In this document: piece by piece, positions 57,665 through 64,000 of the stretch
Position numbering within the stretch: position 1 is the stretch's first letter
Layout of the letters: each line of letters begins with the position of its first letter
Assembly: GCA_021847015.1 (NCBI GenBank)
Contig: JAJZVW010000010.1
Span: forward strand, 48,852-112,851
Length of the DNA: 64,000 nt
Reading direction: 5' to 3'
DNA from: Pseudomonadota bacterium
Lineage (GTDB): Bacteria; Pseudomonadota; Alphaproteobacteria; Rhodospirillales; Magnetospirillaceae
The notes under the pieces: model-generated
What the model was told of the DNA's origin: nothing
The model's database searches: none
Seen by the model: only the letters and a program-made list of their open reading frames with translations
Position numbers and translations under genes: made by a program

Positions 57665-57751
57665 TGTCATTCCGACGGAGCGACAGCGACGAGGAATCCT
57701 TCAGCCGCTGGCGGCCGCCGGCTGTGCCCGAAAGATCCGCTCGGGATGACA
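57665..57751. repeat. Dispersed imperfect palindromic repeat, copy 3
   Basis: Ends TGTCATTCCGACGGAGC and TCGGGATGACA, with the internal GAGGAATCCTTCA also found in copy 2 and CCCGAAAGATCC shared with copies 2 and 4. Confidence 0.7.
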
Positions 57752-57832
57752 CCATCACCCAGGGGGTGCCTCAAGGATTTGGTTATCCGAGGTCAGAGCC
57801 CTGCACGCGATACCGGCCGGGGCCCCAAACAG

Positions 57833-57856
57833 AAACGCCGCCTTCCGGCGGCGTTT
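57833..57856 (-). terminator. GC-rich hairpin, terminator-like on the minus strand
   Basis: AAACGCCGCC-TTCC-GGCGGCGTTT is a perfect 10-bp stem. Read leftwards it is followed by CTGTTTGG, so it would stop leftward transcripts entering from the AT-rich island. No intact leftward gene is seen on that side, so it may serve an unrecognised small RNA or be a relic. Confidence 0.5.
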
Positions 57857-58474
57857 CCTCTGCGGGGGATCGGGGATGGGCGGAAAGACCCCCCGACAGA
57901 TCGTGCTTTTCTTTCGGGCAACGTGTTCAAGCGCGAACACTTTAATGGATAGTAAATCAAGGAATGATCGTGTCAAACAAAAAATGCCGTTGCGCAAGAA
58001 ATAATATTTGAAAAAAATATTTTGGTACTTTCGATAAAATTGCTCGTATCGGCAGCATCGCTCCGATGGTCGGCTCCGGTGAGCGCCGATGATCCGTTGC
58101 ACTTCCGTCTCCAGGCGGAGGTCGCGGCTATCGACGCCGCCGCCGAGTGCCGGCACCGTGGCGACCGACACCCGATATGGTCGGTTCCGGCTTGATCGGC
58201 GATCTGTCCGGTGATCGTGGCCCCAACACTGCCGCGGAGGCATGCCGGCGCTGTGGGAAATGCGGAACCTTGGGTTATACTCGGCGCCAGCCGACGCCCA
58301 CCCGCCCCGCTGCGCCCATCGCACGGGCGGCCACCGAAAGCGTATGACGCGATCGGGCCGATGCTATCCACTGGGAATGGCGTTCGGATAGCTGTCTTCC
58401 ATCCACGGAACGACAAGTATTTCGCGGCGGGATTTGGTCCCGGATCGGTTCGGATGCGGCGGGAGGTGCGCGCG

Positions 58475-58954
58475 ATGCGGTGGATTCGGCTGGCGGTGTT
58501 TTCCGTCGCGCTGCTGGCGGCCGGGGTGGCCGCGGCCCAGATGCCGCCCCAAACCGTCATGGATTTCGGGCATTCGCTGGTCATGATCGATCTGGGGGGC
58601 GGGGCGAAGCACGCCTTCTCGGTCGAAGTGGCGACCACGCCCGCGCAGCATTCCCAGGGGCTGATGTACCGCCGCGAACTGGCGGCCGACGCGGGCATGC
58701 TGTTCGATTTCGGTGACCCGCAGGATGTGTCCATGTGGATGAAGAACACCTTCATTCCGCTGGACATGGTGTTCATCGCCGACGACGGGCGCATCGTCGG
58801 CATCACCCAGCGCGCGGTTCCGCAATCGCTGGCCATCATCGCTTCGCCACAGCCGGTGCGCGCGGTTCTGGAGATCAACGGCGGCCGGGCGTCGAGCCTG
58901 GGAATCCGGGTCGGGGACCGGGTCAGCGGCGCGATCTTCGGCCCGGCGCGGTGA
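58475..58954 (+). CDS. DUF192-family secreted protein
   Basis: 159 residues. Signal peptide (MRWIRLAVFSVALLAAGVAA) then the DUF192 domain: SVEVATTPAQHSQGLMYRRE, GMLFDFGDPQDVSMWMKNTF, IPLDMVFIADDGRIVGITQ and VLEINGG. The family is widespread, periplasmic or extracellular, with unknown biochemical role. ATG 58475 is decided by GGGAGG eight bases upstream. Confidence 0.85.
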   Translation: MRWIRLAVFSVALLAAGVAAAQMPPQTVMDFGHSLVMIDLGGGAKHAFSVEVATTPAQHSQGLMYRRELAADAGMLFDFGDPQDVSMWMKNTFIPLDMVFIADDGRIVGITQRAVPQSLAIIASPQPVRAVLEINGGRASSLGIRVGDRVSGAIFGPAR

Positions 58955-58975
58955 CCCGCCAGTTCCTGGAGCCGG

Positions 58976-59269
58976 TCACAGGCGCTGGCCGGCGACGGCT
59001 TTCGGTTCGGCTTCCCACGCCTCGCCCGCGGCGATCACGCAGGACGTGCCGTCCGGGCGGGTGAGAAGAAGCGTCCACGTGCGCCCATCGGAGGAGGTCG
59101 TCAGTTCGATGACCGCGCCGTTGTTGGCCAGCCCCAATTCGCGCGGCGCCTCGGAAAATTGCCGCGCCAGGGACGACATGATGTCGTCCCGCTGGCCGCA
59201 CACGGCCTCCGCCGACAGGATGACGGGATTGGCTAGAACGGTCGCGACGACGATCCCGATGTGCAGCAT
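58976..59269 (-). CDS. Small secreted hypothetical protein
   Basis: 97 residues. A signal peptide (MLHIGIVVATVLANPVILSA) and a compact domain containing CGQRDDIMSSLARQFSEAPR and WTLLLTRPDGTSCVIAAGEA, with two cysteines that could pair. Proteins of this general type occur widely in alphaproteobacteria, but no family name is certain. It converges on the DUF192 gene with a 21-base gap. Confidence 0.65.
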   Translation of the reverse strand: MLHIGIVVATVLANPVILSAEAVCGQRDDIMSSLARQFSEAPRELGLANNGAVIELTTSSDGRTWTLLLTRPDGTSCVIAAGEAWEAEPKAVAGQRL

Positions 59270-59577
59270 TGTCGCCCTCTCGTCATTGTTTTCCCCGCCG
59301 GTCGTTGCCACGGGGCCTCCCCTTGTGGAGATGGCGACGGGAACGGCAGACGTCACCGACGCGACCGGGGAAAGCGGGGCGTATCCCCTCAGCGTCGGCT
59401 GGACAGCCAATGGTGGCAGGACCGTTCCCCGATCGCGCAGGGGTCTCTGGGGGCTCGGCGCCGATGGCGGCCGCGGCGCGGCCTTGCGCGCGGCGGGACC
59501 ATGGCGGACAATCCTGTGACGCCGGGCCTGTGACGCCGGGCCTGTGACGCCGGGTCGAAGCGGGAGGGCGGGGCGAC
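59270..59577. other. Intergenic region with a 14-bp triplicated tandem repeat
   Basis: 308 bases between divergent genes, no gene seen. At 59513-59554 the unit CCTGTGACGCCGGG occurs three times in direct tandem. The region should hold both promoters. GGAGGGCGGGGCGAC before the GTG at 59578 is a good ribosome-binding site. Confidence 0.6.
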
Positions 59578-61197
59578 GTGACCGAAGCGATGGATGCTCC
59601 GTCCGGCGGCGTGTCGGTGGCGGATCGTTTGGGCGAGGCCGAACTGCGTGCCCAGCGGGGCGAACTGGATGCGGCGATCGAGGGGCTGTTCGCGGTCCGG
59701 GCCGACGTGGCGGATGCGTCCGTCGAGATTCGGCTGGGCGATCTGCTCCGCAAGGCCGGGCGGCCGACCGAGGCGGCGGCCGCGTATCGCCGGGCGGTGA
59801 AATTGGGTGGCGAGACCGCGAGCGTCCTGCGCAGCCTGTCGGCGGCCTACCGCGACGGCAGACGGCCGGAGGCCGCTTTGGCCACGGCCCGGCAGGCCGT
59901 GGAGCTGGCCCCCGACGATCCCTGGATTCTGGTCCAACTCGGCAACGCCCATGCGGCCATGGGATCGCCGTCCGAGGCGGCGGCGGCCTATCGGGCGGCG
60001 CTGGACCGCGATCTTCACCTGCCGGGGGTGGCCCTGGCCCTGGGCGAGCAATGCCTGGCGGCGGGAGATTCGGCCGCCGCCGCCGCCGCGTTGCATCTGG
60101 CCGCGGCCGAAACCTCCGGCGATGGTCCGCTGATGCTCCGTGTCGCGCGGATTCACGATGGGCTGGGCCAGCCGGGCGAGGCCGTTCCCTGGTACCGCCG
60201 GGCCATGGCCCGTGGGGAGGAAGGGGCCCGGGAGGGGCTTGCCGCCGCGCTGGCCGCGCGCGGACCGTGCAGGGCTCCAAACGTCGGCGACGAGAGGCTG
60301 GCCGACGCCATCTGCCGGATCCCCCGGCTTGCCGCCGGCGAGGGCCTGGTCTGCACGCCACTGGGCGGCGGTTTCCAGAACAGCGTCTGGCGCGTCCGGG
60401 GCGCGGCTGGCGATTTCGCGTTGCGGTTGGAGAAATTCCCGGCGGCTCGGTGGGATTTCCACGCCGAGGAGGCGCGTAATGCCGCCATCGCCCACCGCGC
60501 CGGCATCGCGCCCGAAATCGTCTATGCCGACGAAGCGGACGGGACCATGCTGACCCGCTTCGCCGGCGGGCGCGTGCTGGGTTACGACACCGTGGGCACG
60601 CGGCGGCGCCTGGAATGGGCGGGACGGCTGTACCGGACGTTGCACGCCTGTCCGCCGTTTTTTGGGACCTACGACATCTTCGGCCTGATCGACGGCAACC
60701 TGGCAAACATCGAGGCCGGGAACGCCGATGCGGAATCCGGCATACCGGGCCTGGTCGGGAATCTTGGCGCCTGGCGCGGCATGCTCGACGCCAACGGCGT
60801 TCCCACCGCGCCCTGCCACAACGATCCGATACCGTCCAATTTCATCGATACGGGTGCGGGGATCGCGCTTGTGGACTGGCAATGCTCCGGCATGACCGAT
60901 CCGCATTGGGAAATCGGGGCGTTCAGCGCCCAGGCCGGCCTGTCGCCGCAGCAGGAACGCCGGTTCTTCGCCGCCTATTTCGGCGGCGGGGATCATCCCG
61001 GGGCCGATCGCGCCCGCCTTTACAAGGCGGTCTGCCATGCCTTCTGGCTGACCCGCGCCGTGGCCCGCAAGGCCGAGGGCGAGCCGGAGGAGCATTGGCG
61101 GGAGGATATGACCCGGTCGGGCGAACGTCTGGCCGCCATGCTGGCGGACCCCGCCCACGCCGACCTCCTCCGCCGGGTCCGCGACTACCGCGCCTGA
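59578..61197 (+). CDS. TPR-repeat protein fused to a choline kinase/APH-type phosphotransferase
   Basis: 539 residues. The N-terminal half (about 15-235) has tetratricopeptide repeats, for example AYRRAVKLGGETASVLRSLS and PWILVQLGNAHAAMGSPSEA. The C-terminal half (about 255-530) is an aminoglycoside phosphotransferase/choline kinase fold with the catalytic CHNDPIPSNFID (HxDxxxxN variant with Asn then Asp) and the metal motif ALVDWQCSG. It probably phosphorylates choline, ethanolamine or a sugar alcohol on a glycan or lipid. The GTG start has a strong ribosome-binding site. The fusion is unusual. Confidence 0.82.
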   Translation: MTEAMDAPSGGVSVADRLGEAELRAQRGELDAAIEGLFAVRADVADASVEIRLGDLLRKAGRPTEAAAAYRRAVKLGGETASVLRSLSAAYRDGRRPEAALATARQAVELAPDDPWILVQLGNAHAAMGSPSEAAAAYRAALDRDLHLPGVALALGEQCLAAGDSAAAAAALHLAAAETSGDGPLMLRVARIHDGLGQPGEAVPWYRRAMARGEEGAREGLAAALAARGPCRAPNVGDERLADAICRIPRLAAGEGLVCTPLGGGFQNSVWRVRGAAGDFALRLEKFPAARWDFHAEEARNAAIAHRAGIAPEIVYADEADGTMLTRFAGGRVLGYDTVGTRRRLEWAGRLYRTLHACPPFFGTYDIFGLIDGNLANIEAGNADAESGIPGLVGNLGAWRGMLDANGVPTAPCHNDPIPSNFIDTGAGIALVDWQCSGMTDPHWEIGAFSAQAGLSPQQERRFFAAYFGGGDHPGADRARLYKAVCHAFWLTRAVARKAEGEPEEHWREDMTRSGERLAAMLADPAHADLLRRVRDYRA

Positions 61198-61222
61198 GCC
61201 TGAGAGGTGTTCTCCCGTCCGC

Positions 61223-62839
61223 TCACGGCAGGTCGGCGAGATGCCACACCCCGAGCGACTTGGTGGAGTTCGGGAGCGCCTCGTGCACCGTGAGGCGGGG
61301 CGGCGGCAGGTTGAAGGGCGCGGCGGTCAGGTCGATGGCCTGCCATCCGCCGATCCTGATCGGATCGTTGATGCCGCGCTGGTGGGTGGTGGCGATCAGG
61401 TAGCGCGATCCGCTTTCCTTGAAACGGCGCAACGTCTCCCGGACCATCCAGTGCGGCAGGTGGGTGAGGACGTCGCGGCACAGGATGGCGTCCGCCTCGG
61501 GGAGGATGTCGAGGCTGATATCCGCCACGGAAAGGAAATGGTTGCGCCGGTCGGCGACGCGTCGGCGGGCGTCGTCGATCACCGCTTCGACGATGTCGTA
61601 ACCGAAATAGAACCGAAGGCCGCCGCTGATATGGGCGACCCAGTTGAGGTCGCCGCACCCCGCGTCGGCCAGGATGCGGACGCCGAGGAAATCGAACAGC
61701 CGGGGCAATTCCGCACGGATGGCGCCGGTCCTTTCCAGGGTGGCGCCATCGCCGCAGCGGGTCTCCGTCGCCCCCCAGACATTGTCGCGATGAATCCGCG
61801 AGAACGCTTCGGTGTTGCGCTTGCGGCGCTCGGCCGGCGGCTGTTCCGCCTCGATCTCCTCCTGGGTCTTGCCGCCGATCCGGCGGCCGCGGAAGTCGAT
61901 GCCGCTGAAGGCTTGGTAATCGGCCAAGGTTCGCTGATGGCCGAGCCCGTAGCGGTCGATCTCCCTGAGGGCATCGGCATCGTCCACCTCCTCCATCTGG
62001 AACAATTGGCGGATGCGCATGACCGCCAGACGGTTCATCTGGCCCCAAGTATCGTGGTCGTTCCAGTGGCGCCGGCGGCCCGGCCGGTTGGTGTAGTCGT
62101 GGTAGAGCACGACCCGGTTCGGTGAGAAGATGTCCCAGCCGCCGGTCCACAAACGGGCCGAAAGCGTGATCTCCTCGCCCAGGAAATAGAGATGAGGGTC
62201 GTAGGGAACGTCCCGGATGACTTCGGCGCGGGCGAACAGCATTCCGCCGGCACAGAACGGGTTGGCCTCGGGCACCGTCGGCGCGTCCTTCTCCGAGATG
62301 CCGCGGGAATGCAGCGAAACGACACCGTCCTCGCCGAACTCGCGCGCGAACATCACCGAGATATTGGGGTCCCCCAGGACGTCGGGCGGCGTATAGGCGG
62401 GGGGATAGGACGACAGGACCGGCCGGTCGGACGGGCAGTTCGCCAGCATCGTCAGCAGGGTGTCGTCCCAATCCTGGACGAAACGCATGTGGCTGTCGAT
62501 TTGCAGCGTGTATTCCTCGCCGCGCCACAGCTCCTGGACCTTGGCCCGAGCCCAGCATACGCCGCGGCTGTCGCGGGCGTCGATCGCCACGATGCGGCAT
62601 TGCTCGGGATGGATATCCGCTGGCGACAAGGCGTCGTCCTCCCCGGGGATATGCTGCCAGCACACGCCGACGACGATTCGCTCCGGATGGCGGGCTTTCG
62701 CGAACAGGTCGATCAAGGTGGGTCGGCATTCGCTGTCGCGGTAAGCCGCGACGTTGACGAATATCCGTGGCAGGGAGACCGGCTGCGGCCCCGCGCTCCG
62801 CGGGGCCGCAGCGTCACTATTGACCGCTAGCTTCACCAT
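61223..62839 (-). CDS. GlcNAc-transferase (Skp1-type) fused to a SAM methyltransferase
   Basis: 538 residues. The N-terminal part (about 20-290) matches the UDP-GlcNAc polypeptide transferase family known from Dictyostelium Skp1 modification: RIFVNVAAYRDSECRPTLID, EEYTLQIDSHMRFVQDWDD, NPFCAGGMLFARAEVI and LYFLGEEITLSARLWTGGWD, including the DSH metal site. The C-terminal part (about 345-538) is a class I methyltransferase with ILADAGCGDLNWV and DAILCRDVLTHLPH. The start overlaps the stop of the upstream repeat-protein gene by seven bases, so both are coupled, which makes the repeat protein a plausible acceptor. Confidence 0.8.
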   Translation of the reverse strand: MVKLAVNSDAAAPRSAGPQPVSLPRIFVNVAAYRDSECRPTLIDLFAKARHPERIVVGVCWQHIPGEDDALSPADIHPEQCRIVAIDARDSRGVCWARAKVQELWRGEEYTLQIDSHMRFVQDWDDTLLTMLANCPSDRPVLSSYPPAYTPPDVLGDPNISVMFAREFGEDGVVSLHSRGISEKDAPTVPEANPFCAGGMLFARAEVIRDVPYDPHLYFLGEEITLSARLWTGGWDIFSPNRVVLYHDYTNRPGRRRHWNDHDTWGQMNRLAVMRIRQLFQMEEVDDADALREIDRYGLGHQRTLADYQAFSGIDFRGRRIGGKTQEEIEAEQPPAERRKRNTEAFSRIHRDNVWGATETRCGDGATLERTGAIRAELPRLFDFLGVRILADAGCGDLNWVAHISGGLRFYFGYDIVEAVIDDARRRVADRRNHFLSVADISLDILPEADAILCRDVLTHLPHWMVRETLRRFKESGSRYLIATTHQRGINDPIRIGGWQAIDLTAAPFNLPPPRLTVHEALPNSTKSLGVWHLADLP

Positions 62840-64000
62840 TCAAGCTTGTCGTGACCGCCGGGATGGGCGGCTCCGCTCTCCCCTCCATGTCCCGCGTCGG
62901 CGGCGCCACCGTGGCTGTGGGTGTCGAGCGGATTCGATGAGCCTTGGGAGTGGCTCTGATCCGTCATCACCTGGTTCGTCCAGCCGCCGGCGGTCGAGTG
63001 GGCGCTCGGGTCGATCTGGACTTCGACCGCATCGACCCAGTTCGTCGGGTGCGTCGCCGTTCCCGCCTGGTTGGTCACATCGCCGAAGACGAACAGATCG
63101 TGCCCGGCGCTGCCGTGCGGCGCCGTGAGATTCGGGTCCGTCCCGCCTTCGTGCGTTGCCGAGCCATGGTCCGTCGTCACCGCGTTCTGCGGCGCGTGCG
63201 TGGCGCTCGTGTCGAGGCTGCCGTGCGTGGGCTCCGGCGTACAGGTCGGGTCGGCCGAATGTGTCGGCTCCGGCGTGTGCGTCGGTTCGGTCGAGTGGGT
63301 CGGGTCCGGCGTGTGCGTCGGATCGGTCGAGTGCGTGGGTTCCGGCGTGTGGGTCGGATCACACGAGTGTGTCGGCTCCGGCGTGTGCGTCGGATCGGCC
63401 GAGTGCGTGGGTTCCGGCGTGTGGGTCGGATCACACGAGTGGGTCGGCTCCGGCGTGTGCGTCGGGTCGGCCGAGTGCGTGGGCTCCGGCGTGTGCGTCG
63501 GATCGGCCGAGTGCGTGGGTTCCGGCGTGTGGGTCGGATCACACGAATGTGTCGGCTCCGGCGTGTGCGTCGGATCGGTCGAGTGCGTGGGTTCCGGCGT
63601 GTGGGTCGGGTCGGCCGAATGTGTCGGCTCCGGCGTGTGGGTCGGGTCGGCCGAGTGCGTTGGCGACGGCGTCTTGCTGGGCGCGTTGGTGTGCGTCGGC
63701 GAGGGCGTCTTGGTCGGCGCGTTGGTGTGCGTGGGCGAGGGAGTCTTGCTCGGCGCGTTGGTGTGCGTCGGCGACGGAGTCTTGCTGGGCGCGTTGGTGT
63801 GCGTCGGGGACGGCGTCTTGGTCGGCGCGTGAGTGTGCGTCGGCGAGGGCGTCTTGGTCGGCGCGTTGGTGTGCGTCGGGGACGGCGTCTTGGTCGGCGC
63901 GTGAGTGTGCGTCGGCGAGGGCGTCTTGGTCGGCGCGTTGGTGTGCGTGGGCGAGGGAGTCTTGCTGGGCGCGTTGGTGTGCGTCGGCGAGGGAGTCTTG
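62833..64000 (-). CDS. Thr/Pro/His-rich repeat protein, 5' end beyond window
   Basis: The minus-strand frame is open from the right edge to the stop at 62833, at least 388 residues. From the edge it consists of about ten 12-residue units of the type KTPSPTHTNAPT, then about twelve units of the type HSADPTHTPEPT, then a nonrepeat C-terminus that includes HDLFVFGDVTNQAG and WVDAVEVQIDPS and ends in a Gly/His-rich tail. The C-terminal block resembles the end of RTX-type secreted proteins, but this is only suggestive. The repeats have no ATG, GTG or TTG in frame, so the start lies outside. The stop overlaps the glycosyltransferase gene. It is probably a surface or secreted protein. Confidence 0.75.
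   Translation of the reverse strand, partial: KTPSPTHTNAPSKTPSPTHTNAPTKTPSPTHTHAPTKTPSPTHTNAPTKTPSPTHTHAPTKTPSPTHTNAPSKTPSPTHTNAPSKTPSPTHTNAPTKTPSPTHTNAPSKTPSPTHSADPTHTPEPTHSADPTHTPEPTHSTDPTHTPEPTHSCDPTHTPEPTHSADPTHTPEPTHSADPTHTPEPTHSCDPTHTPEPTHSADPTHTPEPTHSCDPTHTPEPTHSTDPTHTPDPTHSTEPTHTPEPTHSADPTCTPEPTHGSLDTSATHAPQNAVTTDHGSATHEGGTDPNLTAPHGSAGHDLFVFGDVTNQAGTATHPTNWVDAVEVQIDPSAHSTAGGWTNQVMTDQSHSQGSSNPLDTHSHGGAADAGHGGESGAAHPGGHDKLEW
63230..64000. repeat. 36-bp coding minisatellite, two unit families
   Basis: A near-perfect 36-bp periodicity without spacers. One unit type (core TCCGGCGTGTG on the plus strand, twelve copies from 63234 to about 63660) changes abruptly into another (core GGCGTCTTGGTCGG, ten copies from about 63661 to the edge). 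Both encode 12-residue units on the minus strand. Differences between units are mostly synonymous or conservative, so the array is kept in frame by selection or recent expansion. Confidence 0.9.

Larger units (their letters stand above)
57541..58474. other. Long intergenic region with repeat, hairpin, AT-rich island and possible IS110 relic
   Basis: 934 bases without an intact gene. From left to right: the dispersed palindrome (57665-57751), a strong GC hairpin (57833-57856), a sharply AT-rich stretch (about 57930-58050, with runs such as AAAAAATATTTT), and a stretch (about 58085-58345) whose three forward frames contain pieces resembling IS110-family transposase: FRLQAEVAAIDAAAE, IWSVPA and LGYTRRQPTPTRPAAPIARA. 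The last point is weak. The right end carries the promoter region of the DUF192 gene. Confidence 0.45.

Noticed and set aside
57755..58324. 189-codon minus-strand frame in the 57.5-58.5 kb gap
   Set aside because: No protein-like conservation; it crosses the hairpin and the AT-rich island and lacks a ribosome-binding site.
62833..63180. A separate 115-codon gene starting at GTG 63180
   Set aside because: The frame continues without interruption upstream through all repeats to the window edge, so the GTG is internal.
63071..63832. Plus-strand 253-codon frame with CVGSG repeats
   Set aside because: It is the mirror of the 36-bp repeats, which are open in several frames. The minus-strand frame continues into a nonrepeat C-terminus and couples to the next gene, so it is the coding one.
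63230..64000. CRISPR array
   Set aside because: Repeats are contiguous 36-bp coding units with no unique spacers, and no cas genes are present.

Overview
The window is a GC-rich (roughly two thirds G+C) chromosomal segment from an alphaproteobacterium, most likely a member of the Rhodospirillales close to Magnetospirillum/Phaeospirillum. This is inferred from the gene content: [NiFe]-hydrogenase maturation genes, hopanoid-associated hpnN/hpnL, TamA/TamB, a DUF2336 protein, a MotA/MotB-like pair beside efp and suhB, and many translationally coupled genes. No magnetosome genes, rRNA, tRNA or CRISPR array were seen.

Layout. 0-1.1 kb: end of pabB and pabC (folate). 1.5-6.2 kb (minus): hydrogenase maturation operon hypA-hypB-short hypF-hypC-hypD-hypE. 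6.3-9.0 kb: a GH17+GT2 glucan synthase-like membrane protein. 9.3-10.5 kb: TetR regulator and AhpD-like protein behind a palindromic operator. 10.6-20.1 kb: tex, a periplasmic binding protein, tamA and tamB. 20.1-25.1 kb: a secreted protein, a cold-shock gene with terminator, an amidotransferase, and a DUF2336 / unknown / HPt-like / Rrf2 group. 25.1-28.8 kb: epmA, epmB, efp and suhB. 29.0-32.3 kb: OmpA-like, MotA/ExbB-like and MotB-like envelope proteins.

32.7-40.9 kb is the most striking part. One tightly packed operon encodes a cytoplasmic-type [NiFe] hydrogenase (small and large subunits), its maturation protease, a 1349-residue four-PAS hybrid histidine kinase with two receivers and an HPt domain, and an HD-GYP (c-di-GMP phosphodiesterase type) response regulator. 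The order suggests a hydrogen-sensing relay that lowers c-di-GMP. The small subunit has Asp in place of one proximal-cluster Cys.

40.9-48.3 kb: sulfur and amino-acid genes (metC, OsmC, cysK, sseA), a nudix hydrolase and two membrane proteins, interrupted by a perfect 38-bp-arm hairpin and ending in three consecutive decayed genes (AraC, VOC and an unknown family). 48.4-55.8 kb (minus): hpnN, an hpnK remnant and hpnL, an EmrAB-type efflux pair and a TlpA-like protein. 56-59.3 kb: a probable outer-membrane barrel, a DUF2946 protein, an AT-rich island, and DUF192 and small secreted proteins. 59.6-64 kb: a TPR+phosphotransferase fusion; then on the minus strand a long Thr/Pro/His repeat protein (12-residue units, running off the right edge) whose stop codon overlaps the start of a GlcNAc-transferase+methyltransferase fusion. 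That pairing suggests a repeat protein with a dedicated glycosylation enzyme.

A dispersed imperfect palindrome (outer ends TGTCATCCCGAG / CTCGGGATGACA) recurs at least three times in intergenic DNA, with two more degenerate copies.
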